DNA of 64,000 nucleotides, taken from positions 1 to 64,000 of the forward strand of contig JACVVK020000490.1 of assembly GCA_018292915.2 (NCBI GenBank). Direction: 5' to 3'. A model generated the notes under the pieces. It saw only the letters and a program-made list of their open reading frames with translations. It did not search any database and was not told the DNA's origin. This stretch comes from Batillaria attramentaria. Taxonomy: Eukaryota; Mollusca; Gastropoda; Batillariidae. The first letter of the stretch is position 1; every line of letters starts with the position of its first letter. Below are positions 12,933 through 24,512 of the stretch, piece by piece. The position numbers were made by a program, and so were the translations under genes.

Positions 12933-13590
12933 CGGACGGGGATGGGGGAGGGGGGGGACATAAGGGGGGGGCAAGGGTGTCTCCTGCTCGAATATACAGA
13001 GAGAATTCCAGACAAAGTATATAAATCTATTCTCCAGCCTCTGGGATCTTTTTTTTCTCTCCAAAATATCTCAGACTTTACAGATTTCTGATTTGGTGGG
13101 AAGTCATACCTTCCCTCACAGTACCAACTGAGCGTATCCCGCAATCGCAGTACTTTGATACACTACATCGGAAATAGCATTTTTTTTTCTTCTTCTCTCC
13201 TCCTCCTGAAACAAGCCCTTCTTTAAGCCTTAAACAAAAATCCCTTTCACATCACTGCTAGGATCATAAATTTTTGGAGCAAACGCGCAAGAAATCGCGG
13301 GCACATGTCGGAGACAAACAGACAACGCAGGCAGAGTCGTGTGCAAAGACAGGTGTCATGATGCTGGCTGTGACAGAATCCTGCTGGCACACAAATTTGT
13401 TGACAAACACAAAACAGACCGAGTGTGCAAGAGAGATGGGGGGCGTGCCTAAACGGAAAGCACTTGTTCCCCCTATTGGGCTCGTCGGGTTCGTAAAATG
13501 TGAGAGTTTTGAGGGTTTTTTTTTTTTTTTTTTTCGGATGCCATAAATGTCACGTAGGCGTCCCGAAGATTGTGCATGGGCAGCGCGCGC

Positions 13591-13591
<1 letters not shown>

Positions 13592-13665
<74 letters not shown>
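13592..13665. repeat. (GT)n microsatellite
   Basis: About 37 GT units, preceded by a short GC alternation. Confidence 0.96.
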
Positions 13666-13666
<1 letters not shown>

Positions 13667-14017
13667 TCCACAAAGACAAGGTAGCAAAGACTGCCGCCAT
13701 AATGCCCCTACTAGATACTTTCTCAATTCCATGGTCCTAAATCACGCGCTTTGGGTATGTCACTGATGGCCAGCAGAACGTATTTCATCAAGTTATCGTT
13801 TTGTTTAAGACAGTGGCTGTCTAAGATACACGGGCAAAGAAACAAATTCTGCTGTAACACAGAGAGGGGTGTGTGCGTGTGTGTGTGTGGGGGGGGGGGG
13901 GGGGGTCGAAAACTCTTAGAACCTTCAATAAGTTTGCCCGGATTTCACAATATTTTGAGTCGTTCGGAAACACGCATTCACCATAATAGGATGCAAGATC
14001 TGAGTCCAAACCAAACA

Positions 14018-14180
14018 GGGTGGGTGGGGGTGGGTGTTTAACGGTTTAACGTCCTTTTCCACCACGCATGGGTGGCAACAAGAAAAAGGCCAGCACAATA
14101 TTTGGCCCGAGGAAGGATTCGAACTCACGACAGGAGCATTGAAAGTCCAACGCTCTACCATTCGGCTATCCCGGCTCCCC
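14018..14180 (-). mobile_element. SINE family A, near full length
   Basis: Read on the minus strand: GGGGGAGCCGGGATAGCCGA, GGTAGAGCGTTGGACTTTCA (A-box region), GAGTTCGAATCC (B box), CAAATATTGTGCTGGCC, TTTTCTTGTTGCC and GGAAAAGGACGTTAAACC, then a CACCCA-rich end. The body has small deletions relative to the 22,703 copy. Confidence 0.85.
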
Positions 14181-14650
14181 CAAACCAAAGAACCCTTGCC
14201 TAAAAGTAAAAGACAAGGCAATGAGATGCTTCTGACTTGTCTCCTTTTTGTGCGTGTATACTCGCAAGAGAACAAGAAAAGCACTCAGAAACTAAACAAC
14301 ACCCAAAACAAAAGGCCCCTTACATGGCAAGAAGTGAAAACCGCTGTATGACCAGATGCCTCAGAAATCACAGAACCTTCAAAACTGCATGCTTCAAATT
14401 TCCAGAAAGGTCGACAGTTTTGTCCTCTGTCACTGTTCCCCACTACAGACCATCTCAGGCTGCCTCTTCAGATCTGGGCGGCACTCTCCCGTCGGCACCA
14501 TCGAGTGACTTCCAAGACCTCGTGACCCCAGAAAACAATACTACACAAAGTCGCCAGGGGGTCGGTTCCATATCGGAAACCACTGGCTGGCAGTCTCCCC
14601 TAGCTTGCTCTATTACTCAGCACCCTGTGGGTCTATTGAGCGTGGAGGAC
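14181..14650. other. Intergenic, no gene seen
   Basis: A 155-codon plus-strand frame (14,237-14,704) runs into the dispersed repeat at 14,651. It has no recognised domain and no splice support. Confidence 0.35.
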
Positions 14651-14931
14651 TTGTCCAGCAGCCGTCTTCTCAGCTTTTCCCCGGGATGGTGTCTCCCAAA
14701 TTGAAAGGGTGCAGCTCATGGCTCGGAGGCCCGGCCACTTGCCTGTCCAGCTGAAGGAGCACTCCAACAGACAACGGTCAGTCTTGATCTCAATCTGGAC
14801 AGTGTCGGGTCGTGTGTTGGGCGTCTGGCGTTTTCAAAACTCCATCACCGTGTAGTGCAACACTAACAGACGGGACCACTGTTTTTGCGAGTGCCGCGAC
14901 GGTTCAGGTTTCCAGGAATAATTTACAGAAC

Positions 14932-14935
<4 letters not shown>
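14651..14935 (+). repeat. Dispersed repeat, copy 1 of 2 (about 98% identical)
   Basis: Begins TTGTCCAGCAGCCGTCTTCT and ends against a (GT)n tract. It matches 38,265-38,549 over about 285 bp. I counted about five differences, all transitions and mostly C/T or G/A, as expected from recent copies decaying at CpG. No coding frame is recognised; it may be a fragment of a larger mobile element. Confidence 0.85.

Positions 14936-15011
<76 letters not shown>
14936..15011. repeat. (GT)n microsatellite
   Basis: About 38 GT units directly abutting the dispersed repeat. Confidence 0.96.
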
Positions 15012-15013
<2 letters not shown>

Positions 15014-15099
15014 GAAGGGAGAAAATAGCGTATATGTTAAAGAATGGAATGCAACACAATGCCTGAATTTGCTGTGATAGATGTGAAATTTGCAAGTTA

Positions 15100-15293
15100 A
15101 TTATTATTTGGGGAGGGGGGTGTTTTGGTTAGGTTCTTGCACACTCCAAACCAATTTTATGTTGTTTTTCTTGGCTTAGAATGTTAACTTTTTCATTCTT
15201 ATTTTGCTTCTAGCTGTGAGTCCAAAGACGATTTTCCATTTTATACCTGTTATTTAATGGACAATAAAGTATTTTTGAATTTGAATTTGAAAA
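15100..15293 (+). mobile_element. 3' end of a non-LTR retroelement
   Basis: Ends TTAATGGACAATAAAGTATT followed by TTTGAATTTGAATTTGAA. An AATAAA signal directly before a short tandem tail is typical of LINE (or LINE-mobilised SINE) 3' ends. The 5' limit is not clear. Confidence 0.5.
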
Positions 15294-15383
15294 CAGCGTA
15301 ACCAACCTTTTGAAATTCTCTGTCAGCAAATCTGAGAAATGCGCACACACTGTCTGTTTTTAAGAGCAATCTTAAAACGTTCT

Positions 15384-15577
15384 GTTTTGGGGAAATAGAG
15401 TTGATATTGGGAGACACGGGTTTAAAGGCCAGCCAAGTGTGTTCCTGCTCACGACAAGCGGCTTTAATGAAGCCTTCATATCCCCTTCCCATGTCCACCC
15501 TCTTTTGCAAACGAAAAGCAGCGAAAAGTCGTCTGATGTCATGGTGAATGTGAGATAAACATGGATTTCTCTTCTGT
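15384..15577 (+). repeat. 194-bp direct repeat, copy 1
   Basis: Starts GTTTTGGGGAAATAGAGTTG and ends GGATTTCTCTTCTGT. It is essentially identical to 16,801-16,993; the only difference I find is one C in a short C run. The copies are 1.4 kb apart. They lack the TG...CA ends and the primer-binding site expected of a small LTR element. Confidence 0.9.
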
Positions 15578-16800
15578 TCCTCTTTTGTAAAGCCTTCCAG
15601 TAATTTCCTGTGTCAGTAGCTAGTCAGTCAGTTTTCACCAGTGTACGTCTGTCCGACATTTGTAAAATGTGCGTGAGTGTCGGTGAGTGAGTTGGCGCAT
15701 TGAGTTTTATTTAAAGAAATGCGCCCTGCACATGCCATTTATTATTATTAGCTATCATTAAGCATTTACTTGCACTTTCTAATTGTCTTTCGACAGGTGG
15801 CCGCCTTATACACTGCGAATAATTATGTAGGGAAACGCCGGGGGATTCTTCTGGAAGACCGCTTTGGCCGGGTGACCGCATTTCAGAGGTGACCGCTACG
15901 GCAAGTTCTGACTGTCACTGAATATCACTGATATGCTACTGAATGCTACAATTGATGCCTTGTTCCACGTAGATACGTTCAACAAGTAATGTTCATTTTG
16001 CTCCTTCTATAGTTACAACCTCTCCGTAGTGGTGAAGGTGAAGCACAAACCTGATGTTGATCTCGGTGATTCATCAACGTAAAATGTAACAGAATAACTT
16101 TCCTTTTTATTGGAAGGTGGAGGGGGTGAGAGCAACACGGCTGAGAAGCCTAGATACATAATGAAAAGAGCGAAACTACAGCAAACACACTGGGGAGAAA
16201 AGAAAAAAAAACAGGTTAAAAAAAAACAGAACGTTCTGATTCAGTTTCCAGGACACGTTAGAAAAAAAAAATCAACGAAATTCAAATGAAGCCTCACAGC
16301 CACACGAACCCGGAAACTTTTTTCTATTTAGTCCGGTGCAGAAAAATGGCGGCCATTCTGGGGGGATGGAAAAGTCAACACGGGCGACAATTTCCCCTCA
16401 GAAAGCAGCGAGTGGGAAAATTAAAGTGCAGCAAGAGGAGCCGTAACTAGGCAGGGGGTATCATCAGGGGCAGGGTACTCCCACTGACTGCTGTCAATAC
16501 GCTAATGAGGGTTTTATGTGATAATCGCAAGGGAGGCTATTCTGGTGACAGGCAGATAATGAAAGCTATCTGTACCTAACACGGTCCGCCTGTCGAAAGT
16601 GATCCTCCGTTCCCGCACTCTGCAGTTTTGCTGTTTGGTTTGCGTTGCCTGGATACAAAGTGAAAAGGAGACTGGGTGGGGGAGGAGGAAGAGGAGGAGG
16701 AGGAATCTCTAGGAGGGGAACGCTCGATCGGTGCATGAGCTTTGCGGATGGAATCGTCAGCTGAGGCTCGTTTTCAAGATTCGTTTTGGGGTTTTCAAAT
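15578..16800. other. Unique spacer between direct repeats
   Basis: No gene recognised. The part at about 16,310-16,620 is free of simple repeats and looks unlike its surroundings (see findings). Confidence 0.35.
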
Positions 16801-16993
16801 GTTTTGGGGAAATAGAGTTGATATTGGGAGACACGGGTTTAAAGGCCAGCCAAGTGTGTTCCTGCTCACGACAAGCGGCTTTAATGAAGCCTTCATATCC
16901 CTTCCCATGTCCACCCTCTTTTGCAAACGAAAAGCAGCGAAAAGTCGTCTGATGTCATGGTGAATGTGAGATAAACATGGATTTCTCTTCTGT
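16801..16993 (+). repeat. 194-bp direct repeat, copy 2
   Basis: Second copy of 15,384-15,577, shorter by a single C (AGCCTTCATATCCCTTCCC against ...TCCCCTTCCC). Confidence 0.9.
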
Positions 16994-17202
16994 GACATTC
17001 AACACAAAAAATCACGGTTCTTTCTATAGCACTGATTTGTTCCTTCGTGAAGTGGTGTGGCCGTATAACTACGTCGAATTTTTACGTTGACAAAAAATGA
17101 CATATTCAACTTTTGATTTTTAAGCTATGTCAGTTATAATATTACAAGAGAACACAGGCATTGGAACAGCCAACTATAAAAACGTATAAAAATTATGTAA
17201 CG

Positions 17203-17203
<1 letters not shown>

Positions 17204-17259
<56 letters not shown>
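17204..17259. repeat. (CT)n microsatellite
   Basis: About 28 CT units. Confidence 0.95.
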
Positions 17260-17261
<2 letters not shown>

Positions 17262-17320
17262 CATAGCCGCGAAATAGTCTTTGTTGCTTGCGCGGCGTCA
17301 ACCCCTAAATAACTAACCAA
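17262..17320 (-). repeat. Dispersed repeat, inverted partner of 868-935
   Basis: The reverse complement reads AGTTATTTAGGGGTTGACGC then CGCGCAAGCAACAAAG, matching the 868-935 segment. Confidence 0.55.
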
Positions 17321-17603
17321 CTCTGTCTCCTCCAGGTATCTGAGGAAGAGGACGTCACTGAGACTCAGCTAGATGAAACAATCACACCTGAGGTGTCACA
17401 CTCAAATAATCACGAATACAATGGCAAAAGAAAGGACTGAAACGATCAAACTAAATACTGGTGTACCATCCCATAAAATACATCCGAGAGAGAATACAAG
17501 GAAAGCAAAACTTACGACAAGAACAAAATTACGTTTGTCCTAGGTGTCACAGGGAGAACATCACAGATGCCTACCATACAGAGAAATGAGAGGAGTACAA
17601 GAC

Positions 17604-17754
17604 GGGGTGGGTGGGTGGTGTGGGAGTTTGGGAATTTAACGTCCTTTTCCACCACGTAAGGGTGATATCAAAGGCGGGGCAACGAGAAAAAGGCCGCACA
17701 AATATTTGGCCCCAGCCGGGACTCGAACTCACGACCCGAGCATTTGAGAGTCCA
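17604..17754 (-). mobile_element. SINE family A, head-truncated
   Basis: Minus-strand body complete from GACTCTCAAATGCTCGGGTC through GAGTTCGAGTCCCGGCTGGG and TTTGATATCACCCTTACGTG to GGACGTTAAATTCCC. The first ~25 bp of the tRNA-like head are missing. Confidence 0.85.
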
Positions 17755-18363
17755 GAGTACAAAACGGAGGAAAAGGCAGAAGGTACAAAAGAAGAGGGGT
17801 AGGGGATGGAGAGAGACGAAAGACACGGATCTATGCGTCCGAGAAAATCTCCAGGGGACATATCAAATCCCTCCCGACTTCCGGTGAATTTGAAACGACC
17901 CTCCGCAGTAAAACCCGAGGCCGGTTCGGAAGCATTCCCCACGACTCTGAGACATGTTCCACTAATGCAAGGGAAATTCTGAGAGCGTCCGCAGACTCGC
18001 TGGATCCGGCCGCGGTCTTCTGGAGGTCCTAATGCTCTGTGTACGATCCCTACTTTCCCCCTAGTCAAGCCCTTGATCCGAGAGCACCTTTGAAGAAGCC
18101 TGGCTCCCCGGCCCCGTTGCACAAGGCGTGTTTGAGCAGGGAGGTCGTAATAAGCCCAGGGCAAATGAAAATGCAAAGTGAAAATGAGAAGGTTCAATAG
18201 ACTTTGCCGTGAAGGCCAAGGATGCGCGCGAAATGTAGCAAGAATTCTTTAGCGCAAAAAAAGAAGAAAAGAGACGACTTCAGGAGGGAGAGGAGATGGT
18301 AGAGTTTCTTGGAGCTAGGCTGTGAGAGTTTAGTGGGTCAGGGAGGAATTTCGAGAGGAAAGA
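17755..18363. other. Intergenic; long minus-strand frame without support
   Basis: A 208-codon minus-strand open frame runs 18,197-17,571 and into the SINE. Composition and lack of motifs or splice sites do not support coding. No other feature is seen. Confidence 0.35.
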
Positions 18364-18490
18364 AATAATAATAATAATAATAATAATAATTTGCTTTAAT
18401 TTTGCCTTCATCCATCTGTTTGGCTTAGAGCACCTCAAACCCATCACAAACGCTCACGTGAATCACGCTCACTCACTCACACGCTGGGCG
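18364..18490 (-). mobile_element. SINE family C, 3' fragment with (TTA)n tail
   Basis: A (TAA)n tract (TTA on the minus strand) precedes TTTGGCTTAGAGCACCTCA and GCTCACGTGAATCACGCTCA. The same order of blocks is found at 51,482-51,893. Confidence 0.55.
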
Positions 18491-19109
18491 TGATTTTAAT
18501 ATGGAGATATGGCAATGCATTATCAGTTATTCATGGTGTGCGTGCGTGCGTTCGTGTGTGTGTGGTGTGTGTGTGTGTGGTGACAAAGGAATTCACGGAA
18601 CAGGTTCTCTCGTGTGGACGAGGGCATGCGGTGACTACCCAAAAACCGACAAACCTTGAATCTAGAACCACAATAGCTGACTTCTTTGGTCTTTCTAGGT
18701 TGTGTACACAAAATGATCAAGTTTCAAATCAGGATTAGTAAGTCTCGTGCCGGCGGAGAGAGTTCCCCTCCATGAGAGTGAATATATTAGAAAAAGGAGT
18801 GTCATCATGATATGGAGTTTCAGCAGGCGTCCCCTATGGTACAACAACGCGTTCGCCAAACGATTTCAATTTTCAGTCGTTTGCCGGAATTTTCACGAAA
18901 CCTGCAGTTTCGCTAAATACAGGTGGGCGAAAAATGGCATGCAGTAATGTAATCTTGATTTTTGTGAGCAGTTTGATTCACTGAAGATACTGCTGCCACC
19001 AAAGCCGTTCAGTTCCTCAGTACGGTGTCGGTCTGGTATACCTGTGAAGTGAGTACTGTCAAGAAAAACTGACAAAGGTGTAGGTTTTCCCGTACAGGAT
19101 AGTTATTAA

Positions 19110-19203
<94 letters not shown>

Positions 19204-20802
19204 CTGTCTGTTTGTCAAATTCAGCTGCATGTGTGTACGAAAATATGGACGTTCTCACCCACCTAAGCCCCGAAACACACACACACACACACCACACACA
19301 CACCACCACCACACCACCACCACCACCCCAGCCTTCACCCCACTCTCTCCCCCAACCCCCTTCTCGCCACCACCACCACCACCACCTCACCCTGAAGTAG
19401 CCAATGAGGTGCACGAGCAGCCCAGTCAACGTGGGAGGTACTAATGATGTCGTTACCACGCTCCGTGTTGACAGTGCCGTAACTAGCACCTCGCCGTACT
19501 GTCCTACGGGTCAGGGGTCGCGCTGAAACTCAATGTTCCAGCCAATTAAAACTGTTGACACTGTCCCGAAATGGCCGACGCGGGGAGATGGCTTTTCCGC
19601 CAGCGAAATGGCTCGTCATAAAAGCTGCAACTCGCGGCCATGTTTGCCCAGCCCCGGTACCCACTTCGTGGACCTGGTCCGCAGCGGACGTGGCAGGCCC
19701 TGGCTAGAATGAGGTCCGCCAGGCAGTCGGCCCCGTTTGAAATGTTTGCCTTCATTTAGAGATAATTGAATCCCCAGAACAAACACTTATTCATTTCTGG
19801 GCCTGCGCGGACGCACCGGCGGCCGGGTATACTGGCTCAGATCTACCGTCTGGCCTACGTTCTCCTCCTCCTCCTTCTCTTTCCACCCCCCAGATCCCCA
19901 AGCCGGTCTGGCCTCCACCCATTACCGGGTTTTCAGAACTGTCCCTCGGCCACTTCACGAGTTCTTTCACGGGCAGAGAGCGGCTCGTGACACCGACGGA
20001 GTTTCCTCTCCATTAGCACGTACCCGTGGACGCGGGCTGACTCAATCTTCTACTCGAGGAACGGAGGTCAGCCCCCAGAAATAAAAGCCAGGAGTTGCAA
20101 AAGGGCTGATATGAAAGGAGAAAAACGGGCGTGGTGGTAAAGTGCCTTGGGAGGGGTGGGGCGGGGTGGGGTGGAGGAGAGTGGGGGGGGGGGGGGCGGG
20201 ATGGGGGGGGGGGGGAGGAGTGGTTTAGAAGGGGTGGGGCTAAACGAAAGTGAGACCTGGAGTAAATCTCGACAGCTCTATGACACAGTACATGTCCAGA
20301 ATTGAAAAGTTTGGATAGAAAAGCTCCGTTTCAAGATCACTTTGTGATATACATAATGCACATACATACACTAAAATTTCACAGTTATAGTATATGTGTC
20401 TCTGGATCAGGGCCAGTAGTGCACTCTTAATCCTTATTTCTGTGAGGCAGACGAAATCAGTGAACTGAATGATTAACGTCAGAATCCAGATTCCTCACGA
20501 TGCTGATTTATACGGTTGCCAAACGTTACTTCCACCACTATAATTCACGTAGTTTAGTACTGGATAATTTTCGTGTCCGTAATCAGCAACGTGGTCATGA
20601 ACCGCAGAGTGTCGAAACAAAGACAATGCACCTAAATTTAGACTTCTCGAAACAATACAACGAAGTGTTCGATAATAACAGGGTGGGTAAACGATGATAC
20701 GCTGTGTCAGTTGTGGTGATACGTCGGGTTTACACGGCGTAGGACCAATAAACTTCACGATGTATCACAAATCCGCGCTGACAGTGAGCTTCTCTGCACA
20801 GC
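18491..20802. other. Intergenic; microsatellites and G-rich tract
   Basis: Contains (CT)n at 19,110-19,134, (CA)n at 19,139-19,201, CAC-rich sequence at 19,272-19,386, a CpG-rich microsatellite-free stretch at about 19,540-20,110 and G runs at about 20,182-20,215. No gene is recognised. Confidence 0.4.
19110..19201. repeat. (CT)n(CA)n compound microsatellite
   Basis: CT units to 19,134, then CA units from about 19,139 to 19,201. Confidence 0.95.
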
Positions 20803-20919
20803 GTGGGTGGGGGTGGGTGTTTGAGGGTTTAACGTCCTTTTCCACCACATACGGGTGATACCAAAGACGGGGCAACGACAAAAAAAAGCCAGGACAAATA
20901 TTTGGCCCCAGCCGGGATC
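20803..20919 (-). mobile_element. SINE family A, head-truncated
   Basis: Minus strand: AGATCCCGGCTGGGGCCAAA, TCTTTGGTATCACCCGTATG, TGGTGGAAAAGGACGTTAAA, then a CACCCA-rich end. It is cut at the B box. Confidence 0.85.
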
Positions 20920-22702
20920 TCCACAGCGTAAAACCAACTTGAAATGCACATCTTTGCTCAAAAGACACTAACATACCGTACGTTAACCGCTGATTGCCAC
21001 TTGTGTAACCATCAGACATGTTAAGAAGCGGTATCTGGTGCAGTGTGGATGGTTTTGAACACCAGAATCGGTGGTCGATCGAAGTTTGCACGCTAAAATC
21101 TCGCCGATTTTGTCAAATTATGACCACTTGCTGCCAGTTTTCGAGCTTTCCCTGCTAGGTGTAGGTGCACCAATCTCTCAGCGTGTAGTACAACATTAAT
21201 TTTGTCCTGTCTGTTTCGTCATTGTTCCGTCTTTGATACTGATCACCATTACGTGATGGACGTTAAATCCTAAACCAACCGACTAACAGCTCAACGTGTT
21301 TGCGGAAGGTTTCAGCAAAGACTCATTGATTGTGACACGAGCAATTTCAACACATCGTCGGGGGGAAAAATTCAGCAGAAGGGTACTACGGCAACATTTC
21401 ATATGACCGTTGACGTGTACAAGAACAATCAAAGAGGATTTATGCCAAATGTGTTAACGTCATCGACGTGGGTGTATCTAGATGAGGGTGGTGGATTTTC
21501 CTCGGTTTTTCCGGACGTCAATGTCGGTGTCACGCGCGCCCTAAGAACCTCCTCGGCATGGCTCATTGCACATGTCAAAACATCGATGAGAAGTGGTACC
21601 ACTTGTTGTAGAAGCAAGGGAAAACACTCGACCTCTTGATAAGACAGACACGTGGGCATACAGACGACGGCTCAACGTCGTAACGGTCGAAAACGAATCC
21701 GCGCAAGCTGTTCGGTCGTAAATGTTTTCAGACTTTACGGGAATTAAGTATTAGTCCCCCGCAATCTGTCAAAGGCCTGCGTTCAGCAGCCGCTCTGTAC
21801 ACATGTCAGAATATCAAAAGGCACTAGAAAACGATCGGTAAGAAAACAGCAAACACTCGCAGTCTTCGGCCGCTACAGCAAATGAGCGTTGCTAAATCCC
21901 CAACTCACACCTCGGAAATTAGGGCATTTTTATTTTGGCATTCACTCGTAGACGGCTTGAGCTTGAGCAGCAGAACAGTCAGGTTCTGGCCAGCTCACAA
22001 TCTACGAATATCATTAGCGGTTGATATCGAACAAGGCGAGCGAGAGAATCAATCGTGAGAAGTGCAAATAATCTGAGCAATAAATACATTTTATCCCTGT
22101 AGTTCGTGGGCTGGTCCATTGAGGTTTGGAGGCACAGTGGCGCCAGTGAAACCTGTTCGAAGCTTCCGTCCTTCTGTCAGACGCCACTTCAGGTCAACGT
22201 CTGTTTTCTTAAAGACCCTTGCTGGACGGACCCCATCGAATGACGACAACACGTACGGTAACAAGATTTCCGAGGAGTTGTTTGAGAAAGAGGTCAGCAG
22301 TCATCGGCAGGTTTTACTGAATCGCAGGGTCTATTACATCATACGGGGTATGGACAAAATAATGGTTACTTTGTACGTAAGTTCAGACAAAAAAAAATTG
22401 CCTCGAGACTTATGTCATAAAAGCGCAGAAAGTTTGCAAGGGTCCAGAACTCACTGCAAAAGGGGTGATCTTGTGTGTCAAACTGTGACCGAAACTAGTG
22501 ATGACTAAAAGATGTCCTGGATTTCCGGACTGAACCGTCTCATTCCGAAGTGCGTACTTAGCAGTTCATTATAAAATAAACTGACGTTGACTAGATAGCT
22601 AAATTTGTCTTCCTGGGACCTCCAGTCCACTGGTACTAAGGAACAAACGTCGGAACTAGTGATGGAACTGAAACATCGGAACTTAGTCATAAGCGAGTAG
22701 TG
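20920..22702. other. Intergenic, no feature seen
   Basis: Unique sequence. Short open frames only (longest 129 codons, 22,119-22,508), without recognisable motifs. Confidence 0.4.
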
Positions 22703-22870
22703 GATGGGTGGGTGTTTTGGAGTTTAGCGTTTTCCACCACGTATGGGTGATATCAAAGACGGCGCAACGAGAAAAAGGCAGCACAAATATTTGGCCCCAG
22801 CCGGGATTCGAACTTACGACCGGAGCATTGACAGTCCAACGCTCTACCAGTTCGGCCACCCCGGCTCCCC
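22703..22870 (-). mobile_element. SINE family A, full head and body
   Basis: Minus strand: GGGGAGCCGGGGTGGCCGAA, GGTAGAGCGTTGGACTGTCA, GTAAGTTCGAATCCCGGCTG (B box), CAAATATTTGTGCTGCC, TTTTCTCGTTGCGCC, GATATCACCCATACGTGG. The tail lost a few bases (GGAAAACGCTAAACTCC). The head resembles a tRNA but its downstream body marks it as a retroposon, not a tRNA gene. Confidence 0.9.
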
Positions 22871-23662
22871 TCATAAGCGTGTACCTGACAATTAATCGAA
22901 AGTACTGACATTGACTATGGAGTTGAAACTCATTCCTGCAGCAGCAGCCACCATCGGTGCCATGAAGCAAGCAGGCAAACGCCTGAACCAGCGTATGATT
23001 TACCACCAAACCGCTTGGCCTGTACCCTGATATCTAGACCCGTATAATTTAGCCTTGTCTGTCATTACCACCTGAAACATCGCCGCGGCCACCATAAAGA
23101 CTGTGGCTGCCGACGGTTCTCTCTGAACGAGGAATCGGAGCCATTCATATCTGTCCATACCGGGGGACCGTAAAAATGATGTCGGCAATTGATGGGCTCT
23201 GCTGGACGCAATCAGCAGCCGGCCGGATAAAGCTTCGAACAAACAAGCGGGCCCAGCTCTCAAGTCAAACAGATTATGGCGGAGGAGAGGAGAGGGGTGG
23301 GGGGAGGGAGCCCACCCCCTTCTGTCCTAGCAACCCCTCCTCCTTCTCAGCTCCTATAACTCTTTACCTTGAAAGTCCTTCATCACCGCGCCAGAAGCGT
23401 GGCGCCACCATCGAGTGACCTGCAACCTTCTAGAGCTGCTGCTGCTGCTGCTTTCCACCCGGCTCTCTCTCTCTCTCTCTCTCTCCCTCCCCCCCCCCCC
23501 TCTCTCTCTCTCTCTCTCTTCATATAGACAATAGACCATTTCTCATATACATTGTATAATTATTTGCCGCCCCCAGGTATTTTCCAGCATCAATGATGTC
23601 ATCTAACCCATCTTTTAAAAAATGTATCATCGTTCAGTTTTGATATTGCTGATTGTAATGAT

Positions 23663-23757
<95 letters not shown>

Positions 23758-23868
23758 TACGAAGTTTCTGTAGTTAGCAACGGCAAGGTTGTAAACCGGC
23801 CGATGGCCAAAATCTTCTACCGTCGAAAAATAAAGCTTTGTCACTGATTGTCATTGTCTCTCTGGCTC
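22871..23868. other. Intergenic; microsatellites
   Basis: Contains CT and C tracts at 23,461-23,519 and (GT)n at 23,665-23,755. No gene seen. Confidence 0.45.
23665..23755. repeat. (GT)n microsatellite
   Basis: About 45 GT units. Confidence 0.96.
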
Positions 23869-24028
23869 TGGCCGAATGGTAGAGCGTTGGACTTTCAATG
23901 CTCGGGTCGAGTGTTCGAATCCCGGCTGGGGCCAAATATTTGTGGTAGCCTTTTTCTCGTCGCCCATTTTTTTTTTTAATATCACCCTCATGTGCTGGAA
24001 AAGGATGTTAAACTCCCAAACACCCACC

Positions 24029-24031
<3 letters not shown>
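23869..24031 (+). mobile_element. SINE family A, tandem copy 1
   Basis: Head TGGCCGAATGGTAGAGCGTT, B-box GTTCGAATCCCGGCTGGGGC, body CAAATATTTGTGGTAGCC, tail GGATGTTAAACTCCCAAACA. Followed by a CT tract and then a second copy in the same orientation. Confidence 0.9.

Positions 24032-24060
<29 letters not shown>
24032..24060. repeat. (CT)n linker between tandem SINEs
   Basis: About 14 CT units, presumably the tail microsatellite of the first SINE. Confidence 0.9.
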
Positions 24061-24063
<3 letters not shown>

Positions 24064-24228
24064 CCGAATGGTAGAGCGTTGGACTTTCAATGCTGGCGTC
24101 GTGAGTTCGAATCCCGGCTGGGGTCAAATATTTGTGCTGGCCTTTTTCTCGTTGGCCCCGTATTTGATATCACCCTTTATTTGGTGGAAAAGGACGTTAA
24201 ACTCCCAAGCACCCACCTACCCACCCAC
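24061..24228 (+). mobile_element. SINE family A, tandem copy 2
   Basis: Head TGGCCGAATGGTAGAGCGTT, B-box GAGTTCGAATCCCGGCTGGG, tail GGACGTTAAACTCCCAAGCA plus CACC units and a CT tract (24,229-24,274). The body reads CCTTTTTCTCGTTGGCCCCG, distinct from copy 1, so this is not simply a local duplication of one insertion. Confidence 0.9.
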
Positions 24229-24235
24229 CTCTCTC

Positions 24236-24276
<41 letters not shown>

Positions 24277-24419
24277 ACTACTTTTGACTGAAGATAAAAT
24301 TTTTGTCTTTGTCTTTATTTGTTGTTGTTTTGTTTAACACCAAGTGCCAGTCTGGAGCGGGCCGTGATTGCGCCAGTAGTTGTCTACTAATACAGTAATT
24401 GTCATTCTTTCTCTCGGTG

Positions 24420-24420
<1 letters not shown>

Positions 24421-24512
<92 letters not shown>
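24421..24512. repeat. (GT)n(GA)n microsatellite
   Basis: GT units to about 24,496, then GA units. Confidence 0.95.

Larger units (their letters stand above)
11451..14017. other. Intergenic; microsatellites only
   Basis: Contains (TTTC)n at about 12,559-12,601, (GTTT)n at about 12,685-12,730, (CT)n at 12,885-12,930 and (GT)n at 13,592-13,665, plus a G run near 13,889-13,904. I see no gene. Confidence 0.45.

Noticed and set aside
15384..16993. Small LTR element (TRIM) bounded by the 194-bp direct repeats
   Set aside because: Repeats do not begin TG or end CA, no target duplication flanks them, and no primer-binding or polypurine tract was found.
17571..18197. 208-codon minus-strand frame
   Set aside because: No motif, no splice support, and it runs into a SINE; consistent with chance in GC-richer sequence.
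22703..22870. Genuine tRNA genes at the A/B-box matches
   Set aside because: Each tRNA-like head continues into a shared non-tRNA body and tail, and anticodon-arm pairing is not preserved; they are SINEs.
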